This document shows, one piece after another, positions 6,896-14,418 of a stretch of DNA of 64,000 nucleotides. Source of the DNA: Haloterrigena gelatinilytica (GTDB lineage Archaea; Halobacteriota; Halobacteria; Halobacteriales; Natrialbaceae); NCBI RefSeq assembly GCF_013342145.1, contig NZ_JABUQZ010000001.1, positions 248,001 to 312,000 on the forward strand, written 5' to 3'. Each line of letters begins with the position of its first letter. Position 1 is the first letter of the stretch. The notes under the pieces were generated by a model. The model worked only from the letters and a program-made list of their open reading frames with translations. It did not search any database and was not told where the DNA came from. A program made the position numbers and the translations under genes.

Positions 6896-9664
6896 CTAGT
6901 CCGTGGAGAGTCCGCGAAGCGACTCCTCACCGATCTCCTCGAGGACGTGCTCGTGAAACGCCTGCAGGGCGGCGCTCTCGTCTTCGGCGAGAACGACGTC
7001 GCTGGCCGACAGCGTCGCCAGTCCGAAGGCCCGCGGCGTCGGCGAGTCGAGCAGCGTACGTTCGATTTCGATATCGCCGGCCGCGATATCGCCGACGATC
7101 TGCTCGATCTCCGCGACGTTGAGTTTGTCCTCGAGAATCTCGCGGTAGGTCTCCTCGATGACCGCGAACTCCTCGAGGTCCTCGGCGAAACCGAGCAGCA
7201 TCTCGCTCGAGACCTGCTGTTCGCTCGCCGATTTCTCGTAGCCCTTGTAGCGTTTGAGGATCATCAGCGAGCGGGTCGCGTTGATCCGGAAGTACCGCTG
7301 GAGGAGGTCGGTGCCGGAGAGCGCGTTCCGGAGGTCCTCGCGGACGTCGTCGGCCTCGAGGTCCTCGAGGATCCCCTCGACGTCGACCTTCCGATTGAGT
7401 GGCATCGAGAGGACGAACCCGTTGTCGGCGACGGCGACGCGAACGTTGGCGGTGGCCTCCTGGGCGCACCGGTAGGCCAGCAGCCGCGAGAACCCGTCGT
7501 TGAACTTCCGACCGTAGCTCGAGTGGACGTAGTAGTGGCGCTCGTACTCCTCGCGGTCCCGGACCACCTCGATCGCGAGGCGATCGGTCGCGCTGACGCT
7601 CTCGTTCCCCGCGTACCGGAGCTGGTGTTCGAACAGCCGCGCGATCGCGCGCACGCTGTCGTCGTCCAGCGGGAACTCACGGAGCCACGCGCGGACTCGC
7701 GGCGGACCGCCCGCGCCGTAGCGCTCGAGGAGTTCGCCCTGGAACGCGAGGATCTCCCGCCCGAGGTCGTAGGACAGCGGCAGCCGCTCGGAGTACCACG
7801 AGGGGACGGTCGGTCGCGCGCTCGTGCGGTCGACGTAGACCTTCGAGCCCCGTCGGTACCGGTACTCGAAGTGGTCGCCCCCGAGGACGAAGACGTCCCC
7901 CTTCTCGAGCGTGTCGAGGTAGTTCTCGTCTAACTGCCCGACCCACTCGTCGCCGGCGCGGGTCTTGACGTCGCAGGTGAAGGAGTCGGGAATCGTCCCG
8001 ATGTTGGTCATGTAGATGACGCGAGCCAGCCGGCCTCGCTTGCCGATCAGCGGCCGGCCGACGGGGTACCCCTCGTGGTGGTGCTCGCCGCTGGGCGGAT
8101 CGTTCTCGTCGCGCCAGATCTTCGCGTAGACGTTCTTGTCCTCGAGGCCCGCGTAGTCGGCGGTGAGGTACCGGGCGAGCGACTCCCACTCCTCGTCGCT
8201 GTAATTCCGGTAGGGGTAGGCCCGCCGGAGGATGCCGACCACCTCGCTCTCGGGCCGGATCTCTGCGATGGCCATCCCGTAGACGTGCTGGGTGGCGACG
8301 TCCTGTGCGTTCTCCGGGATAGAGACGGAGTCGACGAACCCGTCCTCGGCCTTCTTGAGCATCACGGCGCACTCGAGGAGTTCGTCCCGGTCTAAGGCGA
8401 TGACTCGGCCCGTCACCGTCTGGCCGACGCGGTGGCCCGCGCGGCCGACGCGCTGGAGCAGGGAAGCGACGGACTTGGGCGAGCCGACCTGTACTACGAG
8501 GTCGACGTGGGGCATGTCGATCCCCAACTCCAGCGAGGTCGAGGAGGTCACCACGTCGAGGCTTCCCTCCTTCAGCCGCTTCTCGACGTCGTGGCGGACG
8601 TCCTTCGAGAGGCTGCCGTGGTGACAGCCCGAGTTCTCCTCGTCGTAGGCGTCGAACCCCTCGCGAAGGTTGTGCAACACCCGCTCGGCGCCGGATCGGG
8701 TGTTCGTGAAGACGAGCGTGTTCGTGTGGTCCTGGATGTGCTCGTGGAGCATCCGATAGAACCGCTCCTGGACGACCTCGCGGGGCGTGTGGATCAGATC
8801 GTCGGTCGGACACTCGAGTTCGATGTCGAACTCGCGGGCGAAGCGGGCGTCGACGATCTCGTACGGACGGGAGTCGCCGCCGGGCTCTTCTCGGCCGACC
8901 AGGAACTCCGCGACCCCCTCGAGCGGTTCGATCGTCGCCGAGCAGCCGATCCTGGTGATCTCGTGGTCGACCATCGCCTCGAGTCGCTCTAAGCTCACCG
9001 ACAGGTGGGTTCCACGCTTTCCGGCGGCCAGCGAGTGGATCTCGTCGACGATGACGTACTCGACGGTCCGCAGTTTCTCGCGGAACTTAGGGGAGTTCAG
9101 CAGTATCGCGAGCGTCTCGGGCGTCGTGTTCAGAATGTGGGGCGTCTCCTCGAGCATCTTCTGGCGGTCGCTCGAGGAGGTGTCGCCGTGGCGGATCGCG
9201 TGGCGGATCTCGCCCATCTCCGCCCCGTCGTCCCGTTCGTCGACGACGGATTCGATCCCCTCGAGGGGCACCTCGAGGTTGCGGTGGATGTCGTTGGCCA
9301 GCGACTTCAGCGGCGAGACGTAGAGACAGTAGACGGAGTTCTCGAGGCCGTCGTCGGTGTCGCGATCACGCTTGTAGAGTTCGTCGATAATCGCACAAAA
9401 AGAACTTAACGTCTTGCCTGACCCCGTCGGCGCACAGACCAGCGTGTTCATCCCCTCGTGGATCTTCGGGATCGCCCCCTGCTGGGGCGGCGTGAAGAAG
9501 CCCTCGTTCTCGGGAACGAACTCGCCGAACTCCTCGAGCCACCACTCCTGGACCGCCGGCTCGAGGAGGTCGAAAACGTCGCGGTCCTCGATCGTGACGG
9601 CGTCCGGATCGAAAGGGAGGGCGTCGTCGGCGACCGGCAACTCGAGGCCGTCGGTCCCGCTCAT
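6896..9664 (-). CDS. Lhr-type large superfamily 2 helicase
   Basis: A 922-residue ATP-dependent helicase of the Lhr (large helicase-related) family. Motif I APTGSGKT is at about 78-85, motif II DEIH at 207-210, motif III SAT near 242 and motif VI QRVGRAGHR at 404-412. Behind the two RecA domains come the winged-helix and Lhr-specific C-terminal regions, with KRGRLARVIYMTNIGTIPD and DVFVLGGDHFEYRYRRG-like segments. Lhr proteins unwind DNA or RNA-DNA hybrids in repair or RNA surveillance. The length fits archaeal Lhr core proteins. The ATG at 9664 gives MSGTDGLELP, a typical acidic haloarchaeal N-terminus. The gene is monocistronic and divergent from the next gene. Confidence 0.9.
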   Translation of the reverse strand: MSGTDGLELPVADDALPFDPDAVTIEDRDVFDLLEPAVQEWWLEEFGEFVPENEGFFTPPQQGAIPKIHEGMNTLVCAPTGSGKTLSSFCAIIDELYKRDRDTDDGLENSVYCLYVSPLKSLANDIHRNLEVPLEGIESVVDERDDGAEMGEIRHAIRHGDTSSSDRQKMLEETPHILNTTPETLAILLNSPKFREKLRTVEYVIVDEIHSLAAGKRGTHLSVSLERLEAMVDHEITRIGCSATIEPLEGVAEFLVGREEPGGDSRPYEIVDARFAREFDIELECPTDDLIHTPREVVQERFYRMLHEHIQDHTNTLVFTNTRSGAERVLHNLREGFDAYDEENSGCHHGSLSKDVRHDVEKRLKEGSLDVVTSSTSLELGIDMPHVDLVVQVGSPKSVASLLQRVGRAGHRVGQTVTGRVIALDRDELLECAVMLKKAEDGFVDSVSIPENAQDVATQHVYGMAIAEIRPESEVVGILRRAYPYRNYSDEEWESLARYLTADYAGLEDKNVYAKIWRDENDPPSGEHHHEGYPVGRPLIGKRGRLARVIYMTNIGTIPDSFTCDVKTRAGDEWVGQLDENYLDTLEKGDVFVLGGDHFEYRYRRGSKVYVDRTSARPTVPSWYSERLPLSYDLGREILAFQGELLERYGAGGPPRVRAWLREFPLDDDSVRAIARLFEHQLRYAGNESVSATDRLAIEVVRDREEYERHYYVHSSYGRKFNDGFSRLLAYRCAQEATANVRVAVADNGFVLSMPLNRKVDVEGILEDLEADDVREDLRNALSGTDLLQRYFRINATRSLMILKRYKGYEKSASEQQVSSEMLLGFAEDLEEFAVIEETYREILEDKLNVAEIEQIVGDIAAGDIEIERTLLDSPTPRAFGLATLSASDVVLAEDESAALQAFHEHVLEEIGEESLRGLSTD

Positions 9665-9912
9665 TACCGTCGTCTCCGGGGCCGGTATGTAAGAGGGTTT
9701 GGACAGCGGGGTGAAAGTGAACGCGTTCGAGCGGGTCGCGGCCGGCGACGGCGTGGCAATCGCAGGCCCCGTGTATATATCGTCGATCGGCGACAGACCG
9801 AACCGAAGGAAGAGCGACCGTCCTTACGGAACTGCGGAGTCGGACGAGTCGATTAGCCGCCGCTCGAGCCGTGTAGTCACCACTGCGGACAGCCCGTACG
9901 CAACCCGTATCC

Positions 9913-10842
9913 ATGACTCGACTGACCCGTCGTCGACTGCTCGGCGCGCTCTCGCTTTCGACCGGCGCGGGCGCGCTGTCGATCGCAGCGCGAGAGTTCG
10001 GTCCGTTCGCGTCGGATTCCGAGTCCGATTCGGACGGCGACGCGGTCGCGTTCGATCCGGCCGTCGACGGGTTCGGGTTCGATAACTACGCGACGCCCCC
10101 CGAATCGCCGTCGGCGAGCGAGTTCGTCTCCCGGAGCGACCTCCGAGACCGCCTGACGTCGGTCGTGAGCCCGTCGGTTCTCGACTTGGGCGGACGCTCG
10201 CCGGACGGAGCGCTGCGGTCGGGGATCGGCGCGATCGTCGATCGGCTCCTCTCGAACGTCGACTGGTTGTTCGGGACGAAAGGGTACTGCTACGGCATGG
10301 CCGCGGTCGCGCAGTGGTACGCCGAAGTACCGACCGCCGTTCCCGTCGATCGGGATTCGACCAGCGAGATAACTCGGATCGACGTGCCGGCCGACCGATC
10401 CGCGACGCCCGTGCGGGACGATATCGAACGGTTTCACCGGAGTCAGTTCACTAACGTCGATTCGTGGGTGCAGCGGTGGCCGCTCCTCCGTCCGGAACGG
10501 ATCGACTACCGGTCGCAGGCGCGCGAGCTCCGCGCCGCGATCGACGAGTACGGATCGGCGGGGGTGACAATCACCGGTGAAAACGTCGTGGAGGGCCACT
10601 ACCTGCTCTGCTACGAGTACGACGAGGGCGATACCGACGTGACGTTCGCCGTCTACGATCCGAACGTCGCCGCGGACGAGTACGCGACGACCGCGACGTC
10701 GCGGACCGTTGGGATCGACACGGCCGCCGGCGAGCCGGTGCTCGGCTCGTACGCGGAGGAGTTCGATCGGTTCCTGTTCACTCGTGAGGACCGCGTTACG
10801 AACGAGCAGGCCAGAGCGGACAGATCGGAACGGAGTCGCTAG
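9913..10842 (+). CDS. Tat-exported protein with papain-like Cys-His-Asp layout
   Basis: A 309-residue protein with a twin-arginine signal (LTRRRLLGALSLSTGAGALS, about 4-23), predicting export in folded form. After an acidic linker (about 35-45), residues 120-255 contain TKGYCYGMAAVAQWY with Cys126, EGHYLLCYEY with His229 and FAVYDPNV with Asp249. This Cys, His, Asp/Asn order and the G-x-C-x-G-M-A and VYDPN contexts resemble papain-fold or C39-like cysteine peptidases. That similarity is my inference from motif spacing. The family name is unknown to me. It is divergent from the helicase and precedes another exported protein, but 276 bases separate them. Confidence 0.7.
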   Translation: MTRLTRRRLLGALSLSTGAGALSIAAREFGPFASDSESDSDGDAVAFDPAVDGFGFDNYATPPESPSASEFVSRSDLRDRLTSVVSPSVLDLGGRSPDGALRSGIGAIVDRLLSNVDWLFGTKGYCYGMAAVAQWYAEVPTAVPVDRDSTSEITRIDVPADRSATPVRDDIERFHRSQFTNVDSWVQRWPLLRPERIDYRSQARELRAAIDEYGSAGVTITGENVVEGHYLLCYEYDEGDTDVTFAVYDPNVAADEYATTATSRTVGIDTAAGEPVLGSYAEEFDRFLFTREDRVTNEQARADRSERSR

Positions 10843-11118
10843 CGCCGATCGGATCGCGTTCGGGGCGCCGTCGCTTGCAGTTCCGTCACGACGTCCACGC
10901 CGCGGGTCGATCGGAGACGGCGATGGTTCGTCAGTTGCGATACCGACCTGCATTTCTCGTTTCGAGCTTACAGGCCGTCGAGCGTCCGATTTAGTACTTC
11001 GATTACAGTAGTTGCACGTCTAACAAATATTATCAATTATGATAGTACGGGGACGATATTGCGTATTCTAACTGTGAGAAAGTAACCACTTATATGATGC
11101 AGGTTTGACACCCAGTCT

Positions 11119-12150
11119 GTGAATCGACGAAAGGCTCTCGCCGCGGGGACAGCGGCGATACTGGGAATGGCGGGATGCTTCCAGCCGTCTGGGTCCAGCA
11201 ACGATGATGACGGCTCTGAACAGGAACCGAGCCCTGAACGGGACCCGAGAGACGAACGAAACGCTCCTGAACGGACCGGCGACGCGGGGATGGTCGTCTT
11301 CACGTACGACGATTCGAAGATCGAAGACTACACGATGACGTACCCCGCTCACGAGCGATACGACGTCCCCGCGTGTATCGGCGCCTGTCCCGATCTCGTG
11401 GAGTCGTCAGGCGATTTGGATCCGCACCACATCGGAGAACTGCACGACGCCGGCTGGGAAGTGATGTCGCACACGAATAGACATCGATCGGTCGGACGGA
11501 TTCGCCTCGAGTCCGACGCGGAGGCCGGCCACGACCGGATCTACGTCGAGGCGAATCGCCACGGCGATCACGTGGGCGATCCGATCGTACTGTTCGACGG
11601 CGAACGGACGGTCGAGGCGACGGTCGCCGGTAAGGGCTCCGACGACGACGGCCAGTACATCCGCCTCGAGGAGCCGATCGATCAACCGCTCGACGCGACC
11701 AACCCCGCGTACGTCCGCTACACCGAATCGTTCCTGCGGACGATCCTCGCCGATTCGAAGCGCCGAATCGAAGACTGGGGGGTCGACGTGACCGGCTTCG
11801 TCTACCCGTACGGGCGCACCGACGGCCTCGCCGAATCCCTCGTCCCGGAGTACTACGACGCCGTCCCGAACTACCGGACCGGCGTCGGTGGGATCAATCC
11901 GATCGACGACCTCGAGCCGACGCAATTGCACCGCCGGTACATCGAAACGGATCGATCGACGCCCGAAGAGATCGAGGAGTTCATGGCGACCGTCGCGTCC
12001 GAGGACGTCCTCGGAATCGTCGGCGGTCACAGCGAGTACGATACGCTCCCCGCCGAGCGGATCGAATTTACCATCGAGACCGCCCTCGATCACGACCTTC
12101 GAATCGTCACGCTGCAGGAGGCGCTGACCGAACTCGGCTATCTCGACTGA
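11119..12150 (+). CDS. Tat lipoprotein with split polysaccharide deacetylase (NodB) domain
   Basis: A 343-residue protein starting with GTG. It has an Arg-Arg signal and lipobox (NRRKALAAG then GMAGC, Cys20), so it is probably lipid-anchored outside the membrane. A low-complexity acidic linker (24-55) leads to a NodB-type domain: FTYDDS near 61-66, SHTNRH at 117-122 and FVYPYG at 227-232. Between the SHTxxH motif and the next NodB segment lies a roughly 70-residue insert (about 128-198) rich in beta pattern (GHDRIYVEANRHGDHVGDPI). A TATA element CTTATATG at 11088-11095 is about 27 bases from the GTG, supporting this start and a leaderless mRNA. NodB enzymes remove acetyl groups from surface glycans. 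Confidence 0.8.
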   Translation: MNRRKALAAGTAAILGMAGCFQPSGSSNDDDGSEQEPSPERDPRDERNAPERTGDAGMVVFTYDDSKIEDYTMTYPAHERYDVPACIGACPDLVESSGDLDPHHIGELHDAGWEVMSHTNRHRSVGRIRLESDAEAGHDRIYVEANRHGDHVGDPIVLFDGERTVEATVAGKGSDDDGQYIRLEEPIDQPLDATNPAYVRYTESFLRTILADSKRRIEDWGVDVTGFVYPYGRTDGLAESLVPEYYDAVPNYRTGVGGINPIDDLEPTQLHRRYIETDRSTPEEIEEFMATVASEDVLGIVGGHSEYDTLPAERIEFTIETALDHDLRIVTLQEALTELGYLD

Positions 12151-12198
12151 CCGCCGGTCGACCCGTCGATCCGCGAGCCGACCGCTGACGTCGCTCGG

Positions 12199-13284
12199 TC
12201 ACTCGCACGCGGACGAAAACGCCGTGACGACTTCGAAACCCTGTGTCTCGTAATCGCTCATCGCCGCGAGCCGATCCGAAACGTCCTCGAGTCCGACGCG
12301 TCGCGTGACCAGTTGTTCCGGCTCGAGCCGGCCGCCCTCGATCATCCTGAGCAGTTCGTCGTACCGGGAGGGCGGCATGCCCCGCGAGCCGACGACGGTA
12401 ACGTCCCAGCGGGTCATCTCGTCGACGGGCAGGGCGACTTCCCCCTTCTCGGCGCTAGTCGTCAGCCCGATCTGGACGTGCCTGCCGCGGATGCGGAGGC
12501 AGTCGACGCTGTTGCGGCAGGTCTCGGCGCGCCCGAGGGCGTCGACGGAGACGTGGGCGCCCCCGTCGGTGATCGCGTCGACAGCGTCCGGGACGTCCTC
12601 TCCGTCCTCGAGCGCCGAGGCGTCGATCGTCTCCTCGGCGCCCAGATCGGCGGCCATCTCGAGGGGGTCCTCGCGGACGTCGACGGCGATCGCCCGGCCC
12701 CCAAGCGCGGTCGCGATCTGGACCGCCGCGAGGCCGAGGCCGCCGCAGCCGTGGACGGCGACCCAGTCGCCCGCGTCGATATCGGCCCGGTGTGCGAGCG
12801 CGTGGAACGCCGTGACGTACCGACAGCCGAGCGCGGCGACCGCTTCCGGGGAGACGCCGTCGGGCAGCGTCGTGACGTTGAACTCGGCGTGGGGCACGTG
12901 GACCTGCTCGGCGAACGCGCCCGGAACGCTCGACTCGAACCCGAGCGCGTAGCCGTCCTCGCAGACGTTGCCGTGGCCGTTGCGACACTGGTAGCACGAC
13001 CCCTCGCCGAGGTTGAACGGGACGGCGACGCGGTCGCCGACCGCGAGCGCGTCGACGTCGTCGCCGACCCGCGCGACCCGACCCGCGGGCTCGTGGCCGA
13101 GGATCTGTCCGAGCGGCACCTGGTCGTCGGCCCACTCGCCGTGGCCCTGCCAGGCGTGCCAGTCGCTTCGACAGATGCCACAGGCCTCGACGTCGACGAC
13201 GACGCCGTGGGGCGCGAGTTCGGGCGGTTCGACCGACTCGATCGACAGCGGTTCGCCGTAGGCCTCGAGTACAGCAGCGCGCAT
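12199..13284 (-). CDS. zinc-dependent alcohol dehydrogenase
   Basis: A 361-residue medium-chain dehydrogenase. The catalytic zinc ligands are visible as Cys35 in CGICRSDWH and His64-Glu65 in GHEPAGRV. The nucleotide-binding Rossmann fold shows VHGCGGLGLAAVQ followed by AVDVREDPLEMA, where an acidic residue after the second strand favours NAD. The structural-zinc lobe CYQCRNGHGNVC retains three cysteines and lacks the first of the usual four. The substrate cannot be read from sequence. The gene is convergent with the deacetylase gene and divergent from the MBL gene. ATG at 13284 begins exactly at the conserved MRAAVLEAYGEP. Confidence 0.88.
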   Translation of the reverse strand: MRAAVLEAYGEPLSIESVEPPELAPHGVVVDVEACGICRSDWHAWQGHGEWADDQVPLGQILGHEPAGRVARVGDDVDALAVGDRVAVPFNLGEGSCYQCRNGHGNVCEDGYALGFESSVPGAFAEQVHVPHAEFNVTTLPDGVSPEAVAALGCRYVTAFHALAHRADIDAGDWVAVHGCGGLGLAAVQIATALGGRAIAVDVREDPLEMAADLGAEETIDASALEDGEDVPDAVDAITDGGAHVSVDALGRAETCRNSVDCLRIRGRHVQIGLTTSAEKGEVALPVDEMTRWDVTVVGSRGMPPSRYDELLRMIEGGRLEPEQLVTRRVGLEDVSDRLAAMSDYETQGFEVVTAFSSACE

Positions 13285-13409
13285 ACCGCCGCCAACGAGT
13301 GCGGGGGAGGTAATGGCTCCGACAGCGGCGAGCCCGATCTCTCGGCGCGGCGCTCGACTGGGCCGCCCAGAAGACTACGCTTATCGGACAGGCCGTGCGA
13401 GAGGATCGT

Positions 13410-14144
13410 ATGCGCGTCACCTTTCTCGGAAGCGGCAGCGCGATGCCGACCGGCGAGCGGTTCCAGACCGGTATTCTGGTCCAGGACGACGGCCGAACGC
13501 TGCTGGTCGACTGCGGATCGGGCGTCCTCCACCGCCTCCAGCAGTCCGGCGTCGGCTACGAGAACGTCTCGACGGTCCTGCTGACCCACCACCACCTCGA
13601 CCACGTCGCCGACCTGCTCCCGCTCATGAAGGCCCGCTGGCTCGCCGGCGAGGACCACCTCGAGATCGTCGGGCCGCAGGGGACGAAGTCGCTGCTCGAC
13701 GACCTGCTCGACGTCCACGAGTACATGCAGGGGAAACTCGATCTGCAGGTTCGAGAGGTCGTCGCCGGCGAGTTCTCGGTCGCGGGGTTCGACGTCTCGG
13801 CCTACGAGACCCGCCACTCGTTGCCCTGCCTCGCCTACCGGTTCGGCGACCTGTTCACCTTCAGCGGCGACAGCGAGGCCTTCGCGGGACTGGCGAACTT
13901 CGCCGACGGGTCGGCCGTTCTGGCCCACGACTGCTCGTTCCCCGACGACGTCGACGTCTCGAACCACCCCACCCCGGAGACGCTCGGTCAGGCGCTGGCC
14001 GGCAACGAGATCGGCCGCGTCTACCTGACCCACCTCTACCCGCACACGGACGGTCGCCACGAGGAGATGCTCGAGTCGATCGGCGCCCGCTACGACGGGG
14101 ACGTCCGGTTCGCCGAGGACCTGAAGACGATCAGTATCGAGTAG
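13410..14144 (+). CDS. MBL-fold metallohydrolase, RNase Z-like
   Basis: A 244-residue metallo-beta-lactamase-fold protein. It begins MRVTFLGSGSAMPTGERFQT, the strand-turn of RNase Z/phosphodiesterase-like members, and has the metal motif LTHHHLDHVADL (about 58-69), ETRHSLPCLAYRF, TFSGDSE and YLTHLYPH. It lacks the long exosite expected of a full RNase Z, so it is probably another phosphodiesterase-type hydrolase. The ATG at 13410 is preferred over a GTG at 13395 because TTATCG at 13381-13386 lies about 27 bases upstream, consistent with leaderless transcription. Confidence 0.82.
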   Translation: MRVTFLGSGSAMPTGERFQTGILVQDDGRTLLVDCGSGVLHRLQQSGVGYENVSTVLLTHHHLDHVADLLPLMKARWLAGEDHLEIVGPQGTKSLLDDLLDVHEYMQGKLDLQVREVVAGEFSVAGFDVSAYETRHSLPCLAYRFGDLFTFSGDSEAFAGLANFADGSAVLAHDCSFPDDVDVSNHPTPETLGQALAGNEIGRVYLTHLYPHTDGRHEEMLESIGARYDGDVRFAEDLKTISIE

Positions 14145-14414
14145 CCGATCGGTCGGGGTCCGTTTTCGACAGATATCGGTCAACGGGCGGCCAGATCTCT
14201 ACGATCTGGGGTGGACGAATGTTCTCTCACACCTCCAAAACGTGGGGGTCGGGACTGCCTTCTCGCTCTCGTTACCCGTTCGTGCGCGTTCTCGTTTGCG
14301 TGTTGTCAACACGCAGATGTGCGTATCCGAATACGTTTATACCCCGAGTTTGTAGGATCATAACAACAGAATGAGTTCCAGACGCTTGTCGGACGATATC
14401 GGGGGGAAGAACGG
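14145..14414 (+). promoter_or_regulatory. promoter and leader region of the MMPL-TrmB operon
   Basis: This 270-base gap carries the control elements of the exporter operon: a 17-base palindrome at 14298-14314, a TATA box CGTTTATACC with core 14336-14341, and a short leader frame at 14371-14418. The predicted transcription start is near 14364. Upstream sequence (14145-14290) shows nothing recognisable. Confidence 0.55.
14298..14314. promoter_or_regulatory. 17-base palindromic operator GCGTGTTGTCAACACGC
   Basis: Eight-base arms around one central T form a perfect dyad. It sits about 22 bases upstream of the TATA core at 14336-14341. TrmB-family regulators bind dyads close to TATA boxes, and a TrmB-like gene is the last gene of this operon, so autoregulation is likely but untested. 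Confidence 0.55.
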
Positions 14415-14418
14415 ATGA
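14371..14418 (+). CDS. 15-codon leader frame overlapping the MMPL start
   Basis: ATG at 14371 starts MSSRRLSDDIGGKNG and its TGA at 14416-14418 overlaps the MMPL ATG at 14415 (ATGA). It lies about seven bases after the predicted transcription start, so a ribosome would meet it first. It could be a translated leader that couples initiation of the exporter gene, or simply untranslated leader. No similarity is recognised. Confidence 0.35.
   Translation: MSSRRLSDDIGGKNG

Noticed and set aside
13410-14144. tRNase Z
   Set aside because: The N-terminal strand and HxHxDH motif fit the superfamily, but length and the missing exosite argue for a different MBL hydrolase.
12199-14144. Operon of the alcohol dehydrogenase and MBL genes
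   Set aside because: They are read in opposite directions from a shared promoter region.
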